A stretch of 64,000 nucleotides of DNA from Dasypus novemcinctus (taxonomy: Eukaryota; Chordata; Mammalia; Cingulata; Dasypodidae). Positions 58,654-64,000 of the stretch are shown in pieces; positions within the stretch are counted from its first letter, which is position 1; each line of letters begins with the position of its first letter. The stretch lies in contig NC_092216.1 in the NCBI RefSeq assembly GCF_030445035.2, forward strand, positions 10,851,405-10,915,404, given 5' to 3'. The translations under genes were made by a program, and so were the position numbers. The notes beneath the pieces were generated by a model. The model was not told the DNA's origin. It saw nothing but the letters and a program-made list of their open reading frames with translations, and ran no database searches.

Positions 58654-59621
58654 ATGACCAGAAAGCAACAAAAATTGACAAACCAAATCAGTAATCAGGA
58701 AAACATGGCTGAATCCAATCAACAAACTAAAAATCAGGAAGGGGAGCAGAACCTCGCACAAGCAATGAAAGATCTCACAACATTTATCACCAACAAATTT
58801 GATGAAGTAATGAAAGAGGTTAACAACATGACAACAACACTGGGAGGGGAAATTGCAGATATACGCAAAAATATAACAGACATGATGGGAATGAACACCA
58901 CAGTTCAAGAAATCAAAAATACACTTGCAGCAAATATCAACAGACTAGAAGAGGCAGAGCAGAGAATTAGTGATGTGGAAGACAGTACATCAGAAATCAA
59001 ACAGATAGTAGAAGGGGTCAATAAAAAGATAGAAAAAATCCAGCTAGGATTTAGGGACCTGAATGACAATGCAAAACGCTCAAATATATGTATTATGCGT
59101 ATTCCAGAAGGAGAAGAGAAGGGAAAGGGGTCAGAAGGAGTGTTGCAGGAAATAATGGCTGAAAACTTCCCAAATCTACTGAAAGAGACAGACGTACATA
59201 TCCAAGAAGCACAGCGCACTCCACTGGTCATAAACCCCAACAGGCCCACCCCAAGACATATAATCGTCAAATTATCCAATGCTCAACACAAAGAGAAAAT
59301 CCTAAAAGCAGCAAGAGAAAAGAAAACCATCACATACAAGGGAAGCTCCATAAGATTAAGTGCTGATTTCTCATCTGAAATCATGGAGGCAAGGAGCAGT
59401 GGTATGATATAGTCAAGATACTAAAGGAAAAAAATTTCCAACCAAGAATACTCTATCCAGCTAAACTAACATTCAAACATGATGGAGAGTTCAAAATATT
59501 CGTAGATAAACAGACACTGAAAGAGTATACCAACAAGAAACCTCCCCTTCAAAAAGTTCTAAAGGGAGTTCTGCAGGAAGAAAGGAAAAAACAGGACAGG
59601 CAAAGTTGGAGGAGAGTATAA
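58654..59621 (+). pseudogene. L1-B ORF1 (one frameshift)
   Basis: Open for 252 codons from ATG at 58654 (MTRKQQKLTNQISNQENMAE), with a coiled coil rich in E/K/I heptads over about residues 40-135, the start of the RRM (ICIMRIPEGEEKGKG) and PTPRHIIVKLSN. One base is missing near 59393-59399 (GGCAAGGAGCAG against GGCAAGAAGGCAG in L1-A), which shifts the frame; the remaining text runs on to DRQSWRRV and TAA at 59619-59621. Apart from this it is complete at about 322 residues, close to the family length. Confidence 0.93.
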
Positions 59622-59703
59622 GAGCAACAACAACAACAAAAAAAAACAAACTAGAAAGGGAAAAATACAAACAAAATATAACAAACACAAATCCAATAAA
59701 AAT

Positions 59704-62700
59704 ATGGCTAACACAAATAATTCCTTGAAAGTAATAACACTGAATGTCAACGGATTAAACTCACCTATCAAAAGATTCAGACTGGGACATTGGATAAGGA
59801 AATATGACCCATCCATATGCTGTCTACAAGAGACACATCTTAGACCCAGAGATGATGGAAATTGAAAGTGAATGACTGGAAAACAATCATGCAAGCAAAC
59901 AATAACCAAAAAAAGGCAGGAGTAGCTATATTAATATCAGACAAAATAGACTTTAAATGTGAAACAATTGTGAGAGACAAAGAAGGATACTACATTTTAG
60001 TGAAAGGGACAATCTGTCAAGAAGATCGAACAATCCTAAATATTTATGCTCCTAACAAGGGTGCCTCTAAGTACATGAGACAAACGCTGGAAAAACTAAG
60101 TGAAACAATAGATGCATCTACAATCATAGTGGGGGATTTTAATACAGCACTATCTACCTTGGACAGAACATCTCAAAAGAGAATCACTAAAGAAACAAAA
60201 CATTTGAACAGTATATTAGAGGAGCTGGAACTAATAGACATATATAGATCATTACACCCAAACACAGCAGGATATACATTCTTCTCAAGCGCACATGGAT
60301 CATTCTCCAAGATAGACCATATGCTAGGCCACAAAGAAAGGCTGAATGAATTCAGAAAGATTGAAATCATACAAAACAATATCTCCGACCACAGTGGAGT
60401 CAAGCTGGAAATTTGCAAGGGACAGAGGCCCAGGTTTCACACCAAGATTTGGAAATTAAACAGCACACTCTTAGAAAAACAGTGGGTCAAAGAGGAAATC
60501 TCAAAAGAAATCAATGACTACCTTGAAATAAATGATAATGATAACACAACATACCAAAATTTATGGGATACAGCAAAAGCAGTACTGAGAGGGAAATTTA
60601 TAGCCATAAATTCATATATCAAAAAAGAAGAAAGAGCAAAAATTGAAGAATTAACTGCACATTTGAAGGAATTAGAAAAACAACAACAAAGAGACCCAAC
60701 AGGAAGAAAAAGGAAGGAAATAACAAAGATAAGAGCAGAACTAAATGATATAGAAAATAAGAAAGCACTTGAAAAGATAAACAAGACCAAGAGCTGTTTT
60801 TTTGAGAAGATCAACAAAATTGACAAACCTTTAGCGAGACTAACAAAGAAAAAAAGAGAGAAGATGCAAATACACAAAATAAGAAATGAGAAAGGCGATA
60901 TCACCACTGACCCCACAGAAATAAAGACTACCATAAGAGGATACATTGAAAAACTATATTCCAACAAAAATGACAATTTAGAGGAAATGGACAAATTCCT
61001 AGAAACACATAAGCAACCCATATTGACGAAAGAAGAAATTGATGATCTTAACAAACCAATCACAAGCAGAGAGATAGAATCAATCATTAAAATCTCCCAA
61101 CTAAGAAGAGCCCAGGGCCAGACAGCTTCACAGGTGAATTCTACAAAACATTCCGGAAAGAACTAACACCAATCCTGCTGAAACTATTCCAAAAAATCAA
61201 AACAGATGGAACATTGCCGAACTCCTTCTATGATGCCAACATTACCCTAGTACCAAGCCAAACAAAGACACCACAAAAAAGAAAATTACAGACCAATTTC
61301 TCTAATGAACCTATATGCAAAAATACTTAACAAAATATTTGCTAACCGTATTCAACAACACATTAAACGAATTATACACCACGACCAAGTGGGATTTATT
61401 CCAGGTATGCAAGGATGGTTCAACATAAGAAAATCAATCAACGTAATACACCATATAAACAGATTGAAGGAAAAAAATCACATGATTATATCTATAGATG
61501 CAGAAAAAGCATTTGACAAAATACAGCACCCTTTCTTGATAAAAACACCCCAAAAGATTGGAATACAAGGAAATTTTTTGAACATGATAAAGAGTATATA
61601 CGAAAACCTACAGCCAACATTGTTTACAATGGAGAAATCCTAAAATCCTTCCCTCTAAACTCAGGAACAAGACAAGGATGCCCATTGTCTCCCTTTCTAT
61701 TTAACATTGTCCAGAAGTACTTGCTCGAGCATTGAGGCAAGAACCAGATATAAAAGGCATTCAAATTGGAAAGGAAGAAGTCAAAATTTCATTATTTGCA
61801 GATGACATGATCCTATACATAGAAAACCCTGAGAGATCTACAACAAAGCTTCTAGAACTCATAAATGAGTTTAGTGAAGTCGCAGGTTATAAGATCAATG
61901 CGCAAAAATCAGTAGCATTTCTGTACACCAATAATGAGCAAGATCAGGAGGAAATCAAGAAACAAATACCATTCACAATAGAAAATAAAAAAATCAAATA
62001 CCTAGGAATAAATTTAACTAAAGAGGTAAAAAACTTACACACCGAGAACTATACAAGACTGTTCAAGGAAATCAAAGAAGACCTAAATAAAGGGAAGAAT
62101 ATTCCTTGTTCATGGATAGGAAGACTGAAATTTATCAAGATGCCTATCCTACCAAAACTGATCTACACATGCAATGCAATCCCAATAAAAATCAACACAG
62201 CCTTCTTTAAGGAAGTAGAAAAACCAACTATGAAATTTATTTGGAAAGGAAAGAGACCCCGAATAGCCAAAGACATACTGAAAATGAAAAACGAAATTGG
62301 AGGAATCACACTACCTGACTTCAAAACATACTACAAAACTACAGTAGTGAAAACAGCATGGTATTGGCATAAGGAGAGACACACAGACCAATGGAACTGA
62401 ATTGAAAGCTCTGATATAGAACCTCACATATATAGCCATATAATATTCAATAAAGCCACCAAACCCTCTCAACTGGGAGAGAGTGGCCTATTCAACAAAT
62501 GGTGCCTGGAGAACTGGATAGCCATATGTAGAAGAATGAAAGAGGATTACCATCTCACACCTTATACAAAGATCAACTCAAGATGGATCAAAGACCTAAA
62601 TATAAGAGCCAAGACCATAAAAACCTTAGAAAGCAGTGTAGGGAAACATCTACAGGATCTTGTAATAGGAAATGGATTCATGAATATCACACCAAAAGCA

Positions 62701-63518
62701 CGAGCAGCAAAAGAACTAATATAAATGGGACTTCCTCAAAATTAAAGCCTCCTGCACCTCAAAGAAGTTTGTTAAGAAAGTAAAAAGGGAGCCCACAAAG
62801 TGGGAGAAAATATTTGGCAACCATATATCTGATAAGAAACTTATAACTTGCATATATAAAGAACTCCTATATCTTGAAAATATAAAGATAAACAACCCAT
62901 TTAAAAAATGGGAAAAAGATTTAAACAGACACTTCTCCAAAGAATAAATACAAATGGCTAAAAAGCACATGAAAAAATGCTCCAAATCTCTAGCTATCAG
63001 GGAAATGCAAATCAAAACTACAATGAGATACCATCTTACTCCCATAAGATTGGCAGCTATAAAAAAAAAAAAACAGAAGAATATAAATGCTGGAGCGGAT
63101 GTGAAGAAAGGGGAACACTTATCCACTGCTGGTGGGAATGCAGAATGATCCAACCATTCTGGAGGACAGTTTGGCGGTTTCTCAAAAACTAACCATAGAT
63201 TTGCCATATGATCCAGCAATACCACTGCTGGGTATATACCCATCAGAACTGAAAACAAGGACACAAACCGATATATGTACACCAATGTTCAAAGCAGCAT
63301 TGTTCACTATCACCAAAAGTTGGAATCAACCCAAATGTCCATCAACAGATGAGTGGATCAATAAAATGTGGTATATACACACAATGGAATACTACTCAGC
63401 TGTAAGAACAAATACACTACAAACACATGTGATAACATGGATGAATCTTGAGAACCTTTTGTTGAGTGAAGCAACCCAGGCATTGAAGGACAAATACTAC
63501 ATGACCTCAATGATATGA
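59704..63518 (+). pseudogene. L1-B ORF2 (few lesions)
   Basis: The start is ATG at 59704, equivalent to the L1-A start. A small deletion near 59850 shifts the frame just after [10 protein letters not shown]. The main frame 59862-61166 holds the rest of the endonuclease ([14 protein letters not shown]) and the linker. A further base loss near 61090 breaks PGPDG. The reverse transcriptase has FADDM at 61795-61809. An in-frame TGA stands at 62398-62400, as in L1-A, and another lesion near 62720. The cysteine motif C-X3-C-X7-H-X4-C is intact (63088-63141). The end is TGA at 63516-63518. Confidence 0.94.
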
Positions 63519-64000
63519 AATAAACAAGCTGCCTCAGAGAGCAAGAAACTGAACGATAGGCTTACAGGAAATCGGGGGGTGGAGGAAGGATGTGAGCCGA
63601 CGTCTGGCGGTAAGGATGAACACAAAGAAGAGATAAAATGGGGGCAAAGTGTTGCCTTTGGGTGGGTTTTGCGGGTTTGGGGGTCTGGTGATGGGCGGAT
63701 GGGTAATATTGCCCAAAAAGTGGGGGGAGGGAGGGGTAGCATACGAACACAGGAGAGTGTCAGGTGTTGGTTGAGAGTAAAATGCTGAGAAAATCGTATC
63801 AAAATATAATTAAGAGGGTTACCTGTTTAGGATTCTTGGAAGGGATGGTCCGATGCGGGACGGGCTCCTGGGGAATGTCTGAATGCTCATTTTGCCAGAG
63901 TGGGTGGCACCATTGGCTAGAGACCCAAGTAGTGAGAGTGGGGGTGGACCCACATCCTGGGGAGGACTAATGCCATCAAATAGAGGGAACTGTATCTCTC
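63519..64000 (+). repeat. L1-B 3' UTR, first part
   Basis: Collinear with L1-A 42907-43415, with G-rich stretches near 63575 and 63718. It continues past the window edge. Confidence 0.9.

Larger units (their letters stand above)
56566..64000 (+). mobile_element. Full-length-type LINE-1 (L1-B), cut by window end
   Basis: 5' UTR (56566-58653), ORF1 (58654-59621), ORF2 (59704-63518) and the first 480 bp of the 3' UTR. The 5' end lies near GGTTGGGGCAAGATGGTGGC, inside the older L1 in the same orientation. It is closer to intact than L1-A. The right-hand target-site duplication and tail lie beyond the window. Confidence 0.94.

Overview
The window is mammalian nuclear DNA, almost certainly from an armadillo (Dasypus or a close relative). 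The strongest clue is a tRNA-derived SINE of the DAS type at 38454-38825, flanked by a perfect 15-bp target-site duplication, together with two composite (dimeric) tRNA-like SINEs. The rest is very rich in LINE-1, with an ERV-L provirus relic and intron-bearing mammalian exons. There is no sign of bacterial or plasmid genes. By eye, roughly two thirds to three quarters of the window is recognisable LINE-1.

Layout. 1-12925: nested LINE-1 pieces, including an old near-full-length minus-strand element (L1-C, 5776-12925) whose distal 3' UTR lies in the opposite orientation (3716-5775). 12926-18008: an ERV-L relic (gag, RT, RNase H and dUTPase remnants, integrase missing) ending in one MLT2-like LTR. 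18009-28930: a mosaic of old L1 fragments in both orientations, two copies of an unassigned repeat family, and a dimeric SINE with a minisatellite core. 28930-31972: no gene or clear repeat seen; part may be the 3' UTR of the next item.

31973-50336, minus strand: six exons of MBTPS2 (site-2 protease) in correct order, with usable splice sites and large introns, but carrying stops, frameshifts and internal deletions. It is an unprocessed pseudogene covering roughly the C-terminal half of the protein. One of its introns holds a 10.1-kb full-length plus-strand L1 (L1-A, 35567-45678) with a candidate target-site duplication; a DAS SINE sits inside L1-A ORF1. 50811-56565: more old L1 pieces. 56566-64000: a second young L1 (L1-B), nested in an older L1 and cut by the window edge within its 3' UTR.

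No intact cellular gene is present. The points most worth checking are the MBTPS2 relic (the parent gene is X-linked in placental mammals, so a decayed Y gametolog is one explanation), a long antisense reading frame shared by the 5' UTRs of L1-A and L1-B, a premature stop shared by their ORF2s, and an unassigned repeat family with a nearly complete copy at 24326-24957.
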